From positions 1-16,474 of the forward strand of contig CAMGRE010000030.1 in the NCBI GenBank assembly GCA_946061355.1: a stretch of DNA of 16,474 bases, in the 5' to 3' direction. A program made the position numbers and the translations under genes. The DNA comes from an uncultured bacterium. GTDB taxonomy: Bacteria; Bacillota; Clostridia; Lachnospirales; Lachnospiraceae. This document shows positions 6,617-14,058 of the stretch, one piece after another (the first letter of the stretch is position 1; every line of letters starts with the position of its first letter). A model generated the notes under the pieces. It saw only the letters and a program-made list of their open reading frames with translations, did no database searches and was not told the origin of the DNA.

Positions 6617-9463
6617 ATGGGAAACAGAGCGAAGAGGAAGGGGAATAAAATCAAATATTTTGTCGGCGCATTCGCTGCAGTGGTCTGCGTGCTGGCGGGC
6701 GTGATCGCCTTCCTCGGAGGGAACGCCTTTGCTGCCAAACCGGATGAGACGAACGCGATTCAGTTCAGTTCGTTTACTGAAAAACATACGGTGGAGGACT
6801 CCACGATCTTTATCGGGACTTACCTGATCCATCTGGATGCCTATACGGATGAGCTCAGGGAGAAGGCGCTTGATAGCGCTGCCGATTCCGGGCAGGACAA
6901 TGTTTATTATAAATCGGAGCTGGCGGGCGGTGCGTGGTACGATATCACGAGTGCCTCCGGTCTGAAATCAATCACAACGGACGGTGTGATCGTCGAGGAG
7001 ACGGAACTGGCTGAACTGTGGGTGACCTATTATGTGGGCAGTGACGGTATCCTGCGGGATGCCAGGACCGGCAATGCAGTCAATCTGTTCGACTCGCCGG
7101 ACCCTTATAATCTGTACGAGCTGGAGGAACTCGAGCCGATCCGGCTGCAGTATGACAATTACCTCACGGAAATGATCAATACGACGATGAGTGACGATGA
7201 GGTGCTCAACTATTATTATCTGCAGACGCAGAAGTTTTTCAATAAGGATATCAAGACGAAAAAAATGAAAGAGCTTGACAAGCAGCTTGCGAATCTGGAA
7301 AGCTGTCATCAGACGCTGCTCAGTCAGGAGGAAACGGAGTTGGCCGAGACAGTCAGTAAACTGATGTCTCAGGTAGATGCAACGCGCCGCGCGGAAGTGT
7401 TCCGCAAGTTGATTGACGGAGACAGGAGCTTGTTGAGCCGGTTGCTCGGCACCTACAACGGAGACAAATTCGGTTCCGATGCGGAAGAGGAGGAAGACGA
7501 AGAGGAAGAGGATGAGGACGCCGAGGACTCTGAGGACTCTGAGGACGGAGAAGGCGAGAGCGACGAAGAGGAAGACGACGAAGAAGAGGACGAAGAGGAA
7601 GAGGAGGAAGGCGGCGGAAGCGATGCACAGTTCGTGCCGAACACGACGATGCTCGATGCCCTCGGCGATGCGATGAGCAATGCGCAGGAGAGTTATCTGA
7701 GTTATTCCGCAAAGGGGTTGTCAGAGGATGTCAGCGCTATTTTGCAGAGTGAGGAGACGAAGGAAGCAAAGAACGTCATCTCATTGTCGGAAAACGGCGT
7801 GAATGACGCGTTTAAACAAAGTCTCAGCAAGCTGACCTATCTTTATCATATTGAGGACAGCCTGATCAAGGAAAAGGATGCGGAGCGTGCAGTGCTCGAG
7901 AAGGATTTGCTCCCCAAGGCCGATACCGCTTATCAGAGCCAGATCCAGGCAGGCGCTTCCACACGATATACGAGCCAGCTCAAGAAGGGTGTCAGCAAGG
8001 CGGCGGGAGAGCAGATCCTGAAGGAACAGAAGTCGGAAGCGGATAATGCCAGGACGCAGCTCCAGTCCTTTATTCAGGCTAAGACAGACCGCATGGATAA
8101 GAGTGATGCCATCAGCTGGATCTACGAACGGATCAGATGGGCGGATGGTCTGTATGACGGGATCAAGACCGATGACTTCAGCTGGAGAGCGAGGGAGTCG
8201 GTGGATGCCCATATCGAGTGGCTGAGGCAATTGGCGCAGGAGATCGTGAACGGGGATGAGAGCTTACAGTCCCTGCTCGATAAGCTGATGGCAGAGAGGG
8301 ATGAACTGCTGCGGAAACAGCAGGAGGCTCTTGACAATAACGATCTGGACGGAGCAAAGAAATACGATGCTATGATCGCAAGTAAGACGGAGGCGATCGA
8401 TCAGGAGAAGCAGAGGCTGGCGGATACCCTGAATTCCGGTGACAGCTCTGCGTCGGATAAGGCGCAGGCAGGCAACGATCTGGAATCGGCGGGGGCTCTG
8501 GAAGGAGCAATCAATAAATTAAAGAATGATGCGAGTGCGGCGCTTGCGGGCGGCGATATGTCGGCGGCGCAGGACAAGCTGAACGCACTGGGAGAGATGG
8601 GAGCATTCAGCGCCCTGAATGATCTGAAGAATAAATTCAAGGACAACGATGCGGCAGCAAGACTGATTAATTCCGCGTTGCAGAAAGCCCAGGAGGCGGC
8701 AGCGTCAGGCAATTCCCTGACGGGCGAGAGCGCATCGGCCGGTGCAGAAGCCGGAGCGGGAGCAGAAGGTGACGGAGCGGGAGCGGAAGGTGAAGGCTCA
8801 GACGAAGGCGTCGGTGCAGGAGGCGAAAGTGCCGGAGCAGAAGGCGCAGGCGCGGGAGCAAATGCCGGAGCAGAAGGTGACGGAAGCAGCACGAAGGATC
8901 CGATGAAGCTGACGGAGGATGAGTTGCTTGACATGATCACAGCGGTCCTCGGCAGTGACTTCGATCAGCTGAACGCGGACGGACAGGTTGTGGCAGCCAC
9001 AGCCGTGAAATGGCTCGGGGAAGAGGGCAATGCCAATGCCGTGAAGCTTGCAAAGAAACTGATCGATAAGTGCGGCGCAAGCGGGAACGCTTATGTTTAT
9101 ACAAAATATAAGAAGAATCCGCAGGTACAGTACCTCTGCCTGAAGCTGCTGGACGGCAAGGACGGCTTCCGGTATCTCTACAGCGGTACCAAGAAGGAGG
9201 CAACGATCCTGAAGGGAACGAAGGAGTATAAGTTCACTGTCGGCAGCACCAACGTGTCGTTCAAGGACAAGAGTACCGATACGATGAAGAAGGCAACCGT
9301 ATTCCAGAGCGATGCGTACATCGATGAAGCGGCATCAAAGAAATACTTTGAATATGCGGTGGAATATTTCAAGGATACCGATTATGCCGCAGGGTTGAAC
9401 AGTTCCATGATGACGGAAGCGGAGAAGCTTTTAAATACATTCAAAGGAGGTGGAGAAGAGTAA
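6617..9463 (+). CDS. Large secreted coiled-coil protein with acidic tract and Ala/Gly/Glu linker
   Basis: About 948 residues. I prefer ATG 6617, with GTGAGG six bases before it; a GTG at 6605, overlapping the previous stop by four bases, is also possible. A signal peptide is clear (basic N-terminus, hydrophobic core at about 14-33, likely cleavage after AFA at 39). From about 45 to 190 there is an ordered N-terminal domain. A 42-residue segment follows that is almost all Glu/Asp, then about 330 residues of charged helices likely to form coiled coils. A disordered Ala/Gly/Glu linker comes next, and then a C-terminal domain (about 770-948) containing 'ILKGTKEYKFTVGS', loosely like copper-amine-oxidase N-terminal stalk domains. 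I do not recognise the protein as a whole. Its place after the TolC-like gene, and the good binding site (AAAGGAGGTGGAG) at its end for the cap gene, suggest an exported partner or scaffold of the CIS. Confidence 0.7.
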   Translation: MGNRAKRKGNKIKYFVGAFAAVVCVLAGVIAFLGGNAFAAKPDETNAIQFSSFTEKHTVEDSTIFIGTYLIHLDAYTDELREKALDSAADSGQDNVYYKSELAGGAWYDITSASGLKSITTDGVIVEETELAELWVTYYVGSDGILRDARTGNAVNLFDSPDPYNLYELEELEPIRLQYDNYLTEMINTTMSDDEVLNYYYLQTQKFFNKDIKTKKMKELDKQLANLESCHQTLLSQEETELAETVSKLMSQVDATRRAEVFRKLIDGDRSLLSRLLGTYNGDKFGSDAEEEEDEEEEDEDAEDSEDSEDGEGESDEEEDDEEEDEEEEEEGGGSDAQFVPNTTMLDALGDAMSNAQESYLSYSAKGLSEDVSAILQSEETKEAKNVISLSENGVNDAFKQSLSKLTYLYHIEDSLIKEKDAERAVLEKDLLPKADTAYQSQIQAGASTRYTSQLKKGVSKAAGEQILKEQKSEADNARTQLQSFIQAKTDRMDKSDAISWIYERIRWADGLYDGIKTDDFSWRARESVDAHIEWLRQLAQEIVNGDESLQSLLDKLMAERDELLRKQQEALDNNDLDGAKKYDAMIASKTEAIDQEKQRLADTLNSGDSSASDKAQAGNDLESAGALEGAINKLKNDASAALAGGDMSAAQDKLNALGEMGAFSALNDLKNKFKDNDAAARLINSALQKAQEAAASGNSLTGESASAGAEAGAGAEGDGAGAEGEGSDEGVGAGGESAGAEGAGAGANAGAEGDGSSTKDPMKLTEDELLDMITAVLGSDFDQLNADGQVVAATAVKWLGEEGNANAVKLAKKLIDKCGASGNAYVYTKYKKNPQVQYLCLKLLDGKDGFRYLYSGTKKEATILKGTKEYKFTVGSTNVSFKDKSTDTMKKATVFQSDAYIDEAASKKYFEYAVEYFKDTDYAAGLNSSMMTEAEKLLNTFKGGGEE
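7484..7609 (+). repeat. Extreme acidic tract in the secreted coiled-coil protein
   Basis: Forty-two consecutive codons are nearly all GAA, GAG, GAC or GAT, giving 36 Glu/Asp residues out of 42 with a few Ser, Gly and Ala. The DNA is a purine-rich imperfect GAR/GAY simple repeat and may change length by slippage. The protein segment must be disordered and strongly negative, which could bind calcium or other cations, or basic protein surfaces. Confidence 0.95.
8732..8890 (+). repeat. Ala/Gly/Glu-rich imperfect repeat linker
   Basis: This in-frame stretch of about 53 codons encodes AGAEG- and GAGAEG-type units (for example AGAEGDGAGAEGEG). The bases repeat as variants of GGAGCGGGAGCAGAAGGT. It looks like a flexible spacer between the coiled-coil region and the C-terminal domain. 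Confidence 0.9.
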
Positions 9464-10059
9464 TGGCAGATTATCCGATTATAGCAGATGTGAGTGCGTA
9501 TATCGTCAAGACACTGCGGGAAAAGATGTGTCCGGAGCCGATTCCTTCTCCGAACAATATCGAGATTTCCTCCCCGGCGGATCAGGATGTGGACTATATC
9601 GTAGGTCTGTATCTGTATGATATCAGGGAGGAAGGCAATGTGACCCAGCCGAACTTCATGCAGAAGGGCAGGGTACAGCTTCAGAAGCCGCCAAGACCAT
9701 ACGGTCTTTACTATATGGTGTTTATCAACGGGTCTTCCCAGATGGGATTAAAGGCCCCTGATATCCAGAAAATTATGGGAAGGGTTGCGCAGATTGTCAA
9801 CGACAACAGTTCCGTCCTTCCCAACCAGCTGCAGACGTGGCTGGACACACAGGAGCCTCCGATTGTACTGTCTCAGGCGAAGATAAGTCTGGAGGAAAAG
9901 GTGAGGGTGTGGCAGGCGATCAACAAGCCTTACCAGATCAGTCTGTTCTATAAGGCGGCACCCGTATTCCTGTCCAGCGAGATCATCGTGGATACTCCTC
10001 GTGTTTCCGAGGCTACATTCGGTCTGCATATCACAGGTGAAGAAAGGGGGAGAGAATGA
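9463..10059 (+). CDS. DUF4255 (Pvc16/Afp16-like) tail cap/terminator protein
   Basis: A 198-residue protein matching the DUF4255 family by overall pattern: the N-terminal 'YPIIADVSAYIVKTLREKM' helix, the 'PSPNNIEISSPAD' segment, the 'GLYLYDIREEGNV' strand, and a conserved 'PRPYGLYYMVF' region in place of the usual P-x-x-L-x-Y. In PVC and Afp particles this protein caps the upper end of the sheath and tube and fixes particle length. Family members usually sit near the sheath and tube genes, as here. The ATG overlaps the last base of the previous stop, and the binding site AAAGGAGGTGGAG lies inside the end of the upstream gene. The gene is therefore co-translated with the secreted protein, which is one link between the envelope module and the CIS. 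Confidence 0.88.
   Translation: MADYPIIADVSAYIVKTLREKMCPEPIPSPNNIEISSPADQDVDYIVGLYLYDIREEGNVTQPNFMQKGRVQLQKPPRPYGLYYMVFINGSSQMGLKAPDIQKIMGRVAQIVNDNSSVLPNQLQTWLDTQEPPIVLSQAKISLEEKVRVWQAINKPYQISLFYKAAPVFLSSEIIVDTPRVSEATFGLHITGEERGRE
10044..10054 (+). promoter_or_regulatory. Ribosome binding site deciding a GTG start
   Basis: The purine run AAGGGGGAGAG ends eight bases before GTG 10063. The only nearby ATG (10056) hits a stop after four codons, so the GTG is the likely start of the next gene. Confidence 0.7.
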
Positions 10060-10062
10060 TAG

Positions 10063-10806
10063 GTGGATAGCGCTGTAATTCATTACAGGCTGGATCTCGT
10101 AGTCCGGCTGTTGGATACGACCACAGGGTCTGCTGTAGATGAGCATAACGTGCAATTTCGGAATGACGGACATTCCCTGCAGCTTACGCCTCGTGGCAAC
10201 GGCAGTTATGTACTGATCAATTCCGGCAGGGAAGATTTCACACTGCAGGTGACAGTACACGGATACGAACCGTGCGAAGTGCCGGTTTGTTATGAGAAGC
10301 TGGATGAGAGGATACCTATTCAGGAAGTATTCCTGATACCGTCAGAGAATACTGCAGAAGGAGAACCGTTACTGACGTTCTCCGGTCAACTTTCCGGCCT
10401 GGAGCAAGTGGAGGCGGTGAGCCTCAGACATGCCCTGTGCAGCATACAGGAATTTGATGAGCGCAAGCGCATCATGAAGGTATTTCAGAAGAGCAGCAGG
10501 GCATCATTGGAAGACGTTGCCTATGGATTGATCCGGGCGGACATGACGGGCTACGAACGCATCGAGATCCTGAAGGAAACAGGAAAAGGTGAGTTCAAGC
10601 TCAAGGAGCCGCTCAAGGAACCGTTTTCCGTCAATTCTCCGATTGCCAGGGTTATTTTTGGCAAGGCAGGGCAAGATGGGGAATACATTCTGCGGGTGAG
10701 AGATGAGTCGGAAGACTTGCGTTACCTTGTCAGATATGTGGTAGAGGGAGAGACCAGATTTCAGGTAGTGGACTTCCATCAACTGGATGGAGTCGTACTG
10801 CGGTAA
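10063..10806 (+). CDS. Unidentified CIS-operon protein, beta-rich N-terminus
   Basis: A 247-residue protein that begins at GTG 10063, four bases after the DUF4255 stop. There is no signal peptide or membrane helix. The first 95 residues are predicted to be beta strands and contain 'VRLLDTTTGSAVDEHNVQF' and 'LQVTVHGYEPCEVPV', a pattern reminiscent of carboxypeptidase-regulatory or Ig-like beta sandwiches. The remainder is mixed, with charged strands toward the end (GEYILRVRDES..LRYLVRYVVEGETRFQVVDF). I cannot assign a family. Its position between the cap protein and the PAAR-like protein suggests a structural or assembly part of the particle, or an adaptor for the spike. It is soluble and probably cytoplasmic. 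Confidence 0.65.
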   Translation: MDSAVIHYRLDLVVRLLDTTTGSAVDEHNVQFRNDGHSLQLTPRGNGSYVLINSGREDFTLQVTVHGYEPCEVPVCYEKLDERIPIQEVFLIPSENTAEGEPLLTFSGQLSGLEQVEAVSLRHALCSIQEFDERKRIMKVFQKSSRASLEDVAYGLIRADMTGYERIEILKETGKGEFKLKEPLKEPFSVNSPIARVIFGKAGQDGEYILRVRDESEDLRYLVRYVVEGETRFQVVDFHQLDGVVLR

Positions 10807-10815
10807 GGAGAGGAA

Positions 10816-11208
10816 ATGGGACAACTTGTCGTAACAGGAGCCACGGCTGTATGCAGCTTTGGCACAGTGCCGGCAACCATTACAGCAACGTCACAGGCGG
10901 CTGTGATGGTAGAGGGTAAGCCGGCAGCAACGATCCAGGATGCACAGCCGATCGTGAACGTTTCGTCGTTTGGCATGTGTACCTCATTATTGAATCCGCA
11001 GGTGGCGGCAGCTACGGCCGCAGCGCTGGGAGTCCTGACACCACAGCCTTGTCAGCTTGTATGTGCCGGTGCATGGATACCGACGAAGCCGACCGTTTTA
11101 GTTGGCGGCAAGCCGTGTCTGACAAGCGATTGCAGCATGGTATGTATGAACGGTGCCGGTAACATCAAGATCACATTTGCCGGACAGGCAAAAACTTTAA
11201 TTACCTAA
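10816..11208 (+). CDS. DUF4280 PAAR-like spike-tip protein
   Basis: A 130-residue protein matching the DUF4280 PAAR-like family. It has the start 'VTGATAVCSFGTVPA', the central 'FGMCTSLLNPQVAAATAAA' signature, the 'LTPQPC' and 'AGAWIPTKPTVLVGGKPCL' segments, and a final beta repeat ending G-x-I-x-I-x-F-x-G. Seven cysteines (residues 13, 55, 79, 83, 101, 106 and 110) are spaced for metal binding, or as part of a buried core at a spike tip. PAAR proteins form the sharp metal-bound tip on the central spike of CIS particles and can carry cargo; this one has no extra domain. It begins nine bases after the previous stop, with AGGAGAGG before its ATG. In this operon it lies just before the sheath gene. 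Confidence 0.88.
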   Translation: MGQLVVTGATAVCSFGTVPATITATSQAAVMVEGKPAATIQDAQPIVNVSSFGMCTSLLNPQVAAATAAALGVLTPQPCQLVCAGAWIPTKPTVLVGGKPCLTSDCSMVCMNGAGNIKITFAGQAKTLIT

Positions 11209-11227
11209 AAATGAAAGGAGAACAAGC

Positions 11228-12937
11228 ATGGCAGAGTATTTTTCACCAGGCGTATATGTGGAAGAATATGACAATTCTCCACGAAGCATAGAGGGAGTGG
11301 GAACAAGCACGGCAGGTTTTATCGGCTTGGCCGAAAAAGGTGCAACGATCGGTGCTCCTTCTCTTGTTACAAGTTTTAAGAGTTTCACAAAGCAGTTCGG
11401 TGGATTTTTGAGCGAGTTTACACACGGAGAATACCGTTATCTGGCTAACAGCGTAGAGCAGTTCTTCATCAACGGCGGAACGAGATGTTACGTATCACGT
11501 GTGGCTCCGCCCGACGCAGTTCCCGCTAAGATCCAGAAGGGTATCCTCGGATTCGAGGCAGCCAATCCCGGCAAGTGGGGCAACCGTATCCAGATTTCCC
11601 TGAACACTGTTCTGAAGCGCAAACTGCAGCTGATCGCAAAATCCGGCACAGGCTATATCGCAAAGAGTGTGGAAGGCTTCAGAGAAGGAGACCTGGTAGA
11701 GTTCCAGGGTGAGTACAACAAGATCGCAACCATCTATGACAACACGATTACTTTTGAGAAAGAGTTCACCGGAGAGGTTGTAGATGATTCCATCATCCCG
11801 AAGGCAGTGCTTTACCTCGTTGTTGTTGATGTGAGCGTACGTTACAACGATGAAGTTGAGAATTATTCCGAGTTGAGCTTCAACACAAGCGCACCGAACT
11901 ATATCGGTACAAGATTATCCTTGAGCGAGATCGTTAAGATCACGGCTGAGCCGTTCACAGAACTCGGCAATCCGGTGGAAGCAGTTCTGGGCGAAGGCTT
12001 ACAGAGCGGTATGTTTTCACTGGAGGGCGGCAGCGACGGATCCATCTCCAAGGTGACCGCAGCAACCTTTATCGGCGAGGACAACGGACCCGGCAAGCGT
12101 ACCGGTATCCAGTCCTTCCTCGAGAACCAGATAGTCAGCATGATGGCAATTCCCGGCATCACGATTCCCGAGGTAGTTGTAGCGCTCGTGGCACACTGCG
12201 AGAATTTAAAGAGCCGCTTCGCCGTATTTGATATGCCGAAGGATATGTACAAGACAAAAGATCTGATCGAGTACAGAAACATGATCGATTCCACCTATGC
12301 GGCAATGTACCATCCGTGGATCCAGGTATTCGACAGAGCTTCCAACAAAGCGGATTTCGTACCGCCTTCAGGCGCGGTTCTCGGTGTTTACTCCAGAACC
12401 GACATTGCAAGAGGTGTACATAAGGCTCCCGCGAATGAGACCGTATTCTGTACAGGACTGAAGGTGAACTACACCAAGGGCGAGCAGGATATCCTGAATC
12501 CCGAGGGAGTCAACCTGATCCGTGCACTGCCCGGACAGGGAATCCGTGTATGGGGCGCAAGAACAGCAAGTTCCAACAGCGCATTCAAGTATGTCAATGT
12601 GAGACGTCTGTTCATCTTCGTGGAGGAGAGTATCAAGGCGAGCACCAACTGGGTGGTATTCGAGCCCAACGATGCGACATTGTGGCAGAGAGTCAGCATG
12701 ACGGTGACGTCCTTCTTAGATAGTCTGTGGAGAAACGGTATGCTGGCAGGTTCCTCACCTTCCGAAGGCTACTTCGTGGAGATCGGACCTTCCACGATGA
12801 GCAGAGACGATATCATGAACGGCAGATTGATCTGTAACATCGGTATTGCACCGTCCCGCCCGGCTGAATTCGTAATCTTCCGTGTAACACAGCACACAGC
12901 GGAAGCAGGCGGTGAAGGCGGAGAAGCAGAAGGCTAA
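11228..12937 (+). CDS. Contractile tail sheath protein
   Basis: A 569-residue member of the phage tail sheath family. The N-terminal 'YFSPGVYVEEYDNSPRSIEG' and 'GTSTAGFIGLAEKG' are hallmark sheath sequences. The C-terminal domain from about residue 450 (VNVRRLFIFVEESIKASTNW, then ATLWQRV, FLDSLWRNGMLAG and IGIAPSRPAEFVIFR) is the conserved handshake region that links subunits and drives contraction. Residues about 95-350 hold the more variable surface domain. Only one sheath gene is seen here, whereas PVC and Afp have three. The tail ends in a Gly/Glu-rich run. The start follows AAAGGAG by seven bases, a strong site. Codon use in this gene and in the tube gene looks more uniform than in the upstream genes, as expected for abundant structural proteins. 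Confidence 0.97.
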   Translation: MAEYFSPGVYVEEYDNSPRSIEGVGTSTAGFIGLAEKGATIGAPSLVTSFKSFTKQFGGFLSEFTHGEYRYLANSVEQFFINGGTRCYVSRVAPPDAVPAKIQKGILGFEAANPGKWGNRIQISLNTVLKRKLQLIAKSGTGYIAKSVEGFREGDLVEFQGEYNKIATIYDNTITFEKEFTGEVVDDSIIPKAVLYLVVVDVSVRYNDEVENYSELSFNTSAPNYIGTRLSLSEIVKITAEPFTELGNPVEAVLGEGLQSGMFSLEGGSDGSISKVTAATFIGEDNGPGKRTGIQSFLENQIVSMMAIPGITIPEVVVALVAHCENLKSRFAVFDMPKDMYKTKDLIEYRNMIDSTYAAMYHPWIQVFDRASNKADFVPPSGAVLGVYSRTDIARGVHKAPANETVFCTGLKVNYTKGEQDILNPEGVNLIRALPGQGIRVWGARTASSNSAFKYVNVRRLFIFVEESIKASTNWVVFEPNDATLWQRVSMTVTSFLDSLWRNGMLAGSSPSEGYFVEIGPSTMSRDDIMNGRLICNIGIAPSRPAEFVIFRVTQHTAEAGGEGGEAEG

Positions 12938-12994
12938 ACTGCAGGGAAAGAGAGCAGATACCACTTAAAATAAACGAAAAAGGAGAAATGAATC

Positions 12995-13492
12995 ATGGCA
13001 ACATATGAAAGTGATGGCAAAAACCTTGCGTATCCGTTGACTAAGATGAACTTCCTTGTTACGGTGGCAAAGATTTCCGGAACCGCAGCATTCAGTGAAG
13101 TGACAGGAGTAGAAGCATCCGTGGACGTCATTGAATTCCGTCAGGGAAATGCCGGCAGCCTTGCTCCCGTGAAGATTCCCGGACTGGTGAAGCACGGAAA
13201 CGTAACATTGAAGCTCGGCTATACATTGGACAGCGCGTTCAAGACATGGATTCAGGAGTGTGTCAGTGAGGTGAGAGGTGAGATTCCCCGTAATGATGTG
13301 CAGATCGAACTGATTGACATCAACGGCGGTGCGCCGCAGCAGAATGCGGTAGCGATCACAGGTACCCGTGTATGGATCCTGACAAACGCATGGGTAACAA
13401 AGTACAATGCACCCGATCTGGATGCAAAGACAAGTGATGTGGCAATCGAGAGTGTTGAGATTGCATACGAAGAATTGATTATCCCGAACTAG
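12995..13492 (+). CDS. Inner tail tube protein (gp19-like)
   Basis: A 165-residue tube protein of the T4 gp19/Hcp-like family. The pattern 'NFLVTVAKISGTAAFSEVTG', then 'EFRQGNAGSLAPVKIPGLVK', 'GNVTLKLGYTLD' and the final 'VAIESVEIAYEELII' is that of CIS tube proteins, which stack as hexameric rings inside the sheath and are pushed out on contraction. The ATG at 12995 follows AAGGAG closely; another ATG at 12988 is in a different frame. It lies 57 bases after the sheath, the usual sheath-tube order. Confidence 0.95.
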   Translation: MATYESDGKNLAYPLTKMNFLVTVAKISGTAAFSEVTGVEASVDVIEFRQGNAGSLAPVKIPGLVKHGNVTLKLGYTLDSAFKTWIQECVSEVRGEIPRNDVQIELIDINGGAPQQNAVAITGTRVWILTNAWVTKYNAPDLDAKTSDVAIESVEIAYEELIIPN

Positions 13493-13503
13493 GGAAAAGG
13501 AAA

Positions 13504-13517
13504 CGGTCGTATGACCG
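13504..13517 (+). promoter_or_regulatory. Hairpin CGGTC-GTAT-GACCG
   Basis: A perfect 5-base-pair stem with a four-base loop directly follows the tube stop. It is short, and could protect the 3' end of the sheath-tube message. Confidence 0.4.
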
Positions 13518-13525
13518 GCGCCGAT

Positions 13526-13552
13526 GGGCTGCGTGGAAGTTCCGCGCAGCCC
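13526..13552 (+). promoter_or_regulatory. Strong GC-rich hairpin after the tube gene
   Basis: GGGCTGCG (13526-13533) pairs perfectly with CGCAGCCC (13545-13552) around an 11-base loop. No T-run follows, so it is not a standard intrinsic terminator. It may act as an RNA stabiliser, a pause site or part of an attenuator. CAGCCC in its right arm can instead pair with GGGCTG at 13611-13616. Confidence 0.5.
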
Positions 13553-13603
13553 GAAGGTGTTCCCACACAGAGACGATAACAACAGACATAAACACGAATA
13601 TAA

Positions 13604-13616
13604 CAGCCTCGGGCTG
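13604..13616 (+). promoter_or_regulatory. Small hairpin CAGCC-TCG-GGCTG competing with the upstream stem
   Basis: A perfect 5-base-pair inverted repeat with a three-base loop. Its arms share sequence with the arms of the 13526-13552 hairpin, so the two structures and a long-range alternative are mutually exclusive. Confidence 0.4.
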
Positions 13617-13618
13617 AT

Positions 13619-13665
13619 GAGATAAGAAATATAAGCAAAAGATAAGTAAAGATAAGAAGATAATC
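13619..13665 (+). repeat. GATAAG direct repeats in A-rich leader
   Basis: GATAAG occurs at 13621, 13641 and 13651, with GATAAT at 13659. The stretch is A-rich and probably single-stranded in RNA. Its role is unknown; it may keep the leader of the baseplate gene open. Confidence 0.5.
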
Positions 13666-13695
13666 AGACAGGAATCACCGGAAAGGAAAGAGCGT

Positions 13696-14058
13696 ATGGA
13701 AACTGTATTTGAATTTACATTACCGAAGGGATATATGGACGGAGCGGGAGAACTGCACCGAAAAGGAAAGATGCGTCTCGCCACGGCAGGAGACGAGATC
13801 AGTGCCACGAGGGATCCGAGGGTCTTAAGCAACCCTTCCTTCCTGACGATCGTGATCCTGAGCAAGGTGGTGACGGAGCTGGAAGGCGTGGAGATGGTAT
13901 CCGCCACGCTGATTGAGAAGCTGTTTACCGCGGATTTGGCATTCCTGCAGGATATGTATCAGCGCATCAATGATATCGAGCCGCCGACGATGGAGGTTGT
14001 ATGTCCCGATTGCGGCAAGCGTTTCCGGGTGCCGCTAAATTTTACGCAGGAGGGATAA
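13696..14058 (+). CDS. T4_baseplate-family (PF12322-like) tail assembly protein
   Basis: A 120-residue protein matching the family seen in many CIS and phage tails: 'FEFTLPKGYMDGAGELHRKG', then 'MRLATAGDEISATRDPRV', 'NPSFLTIVILSKVVTELEGV' and 'LIEKLFTADLAFLQDMYQRI'. It ends with 'VCPDCGKRFRV', a CxxC knuckle that could hold half of a zinc site. Members are small baseplate or tail assembly proteins that act in the cytoplasm. The start follows AAAGGAAAGAG. It overlaps the next reading frame by 58 bases if that frame starts at 14001. The last codons contain a slippery heptamer, so a longer -1 frameshift product of 187 residues is possible. Confidence 0.85.
   Translation: METVFEFTLPKGYMDGAGELHRKGKMRLATAGDEISATRDPRVLSNPSFLTIVILSKVVTELEGVEMVSATLIEKLFTADLAFLQDMYQRINDIEPPTMEVVCPDCGKRFRVPLNFTQEG

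Larger units (their letters stand above)
13493..13695 (+). promoter_or_regulatory. Structured non-coding gap between tube and baseplate genes
   Basis: There is no convincing reading frame in these 203 bases. Three inverted repeats occur in the first part, and the second part is A-rich, with little chance of structure and several GATAAG repeats. No U-run follows any of the hairpins and no convincing -35/-10 pair is visible. The likely roles are partial termination, RNA processing or stability control, separating the highly made sheath and tube from the less needed baseplate proteins. Confidence 0.45.

Noticed and set aside
7479..7676. Arg/Lys-rich frame overlapping the acidic tract on the plus strand
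   Set aside because: It is a +1 shadow of the GAR repeat with no supporting start site.
7453..7680. Serine-rich frame on the opposite strand across the acidic tract
   Set aside because: It is the mirror of the GAA/GAG repeat in the real gene and has no start context or conserved pattern.
11175..11215. TTGCCG with TTTAATTACC as a promoter for the sheath gene
   Set aside because: The -10 match is poor and the -35-like hexamer falls inside the coding end of the PAAR-like gene; chance matches of this quality are common.
13526..13560. Rho-independent terminator after the tube gene
   Set aside because: The stem is strong, but the following bases are GAAGGTGTTC and not a T-run; kept only as a hairpin of unknown role.
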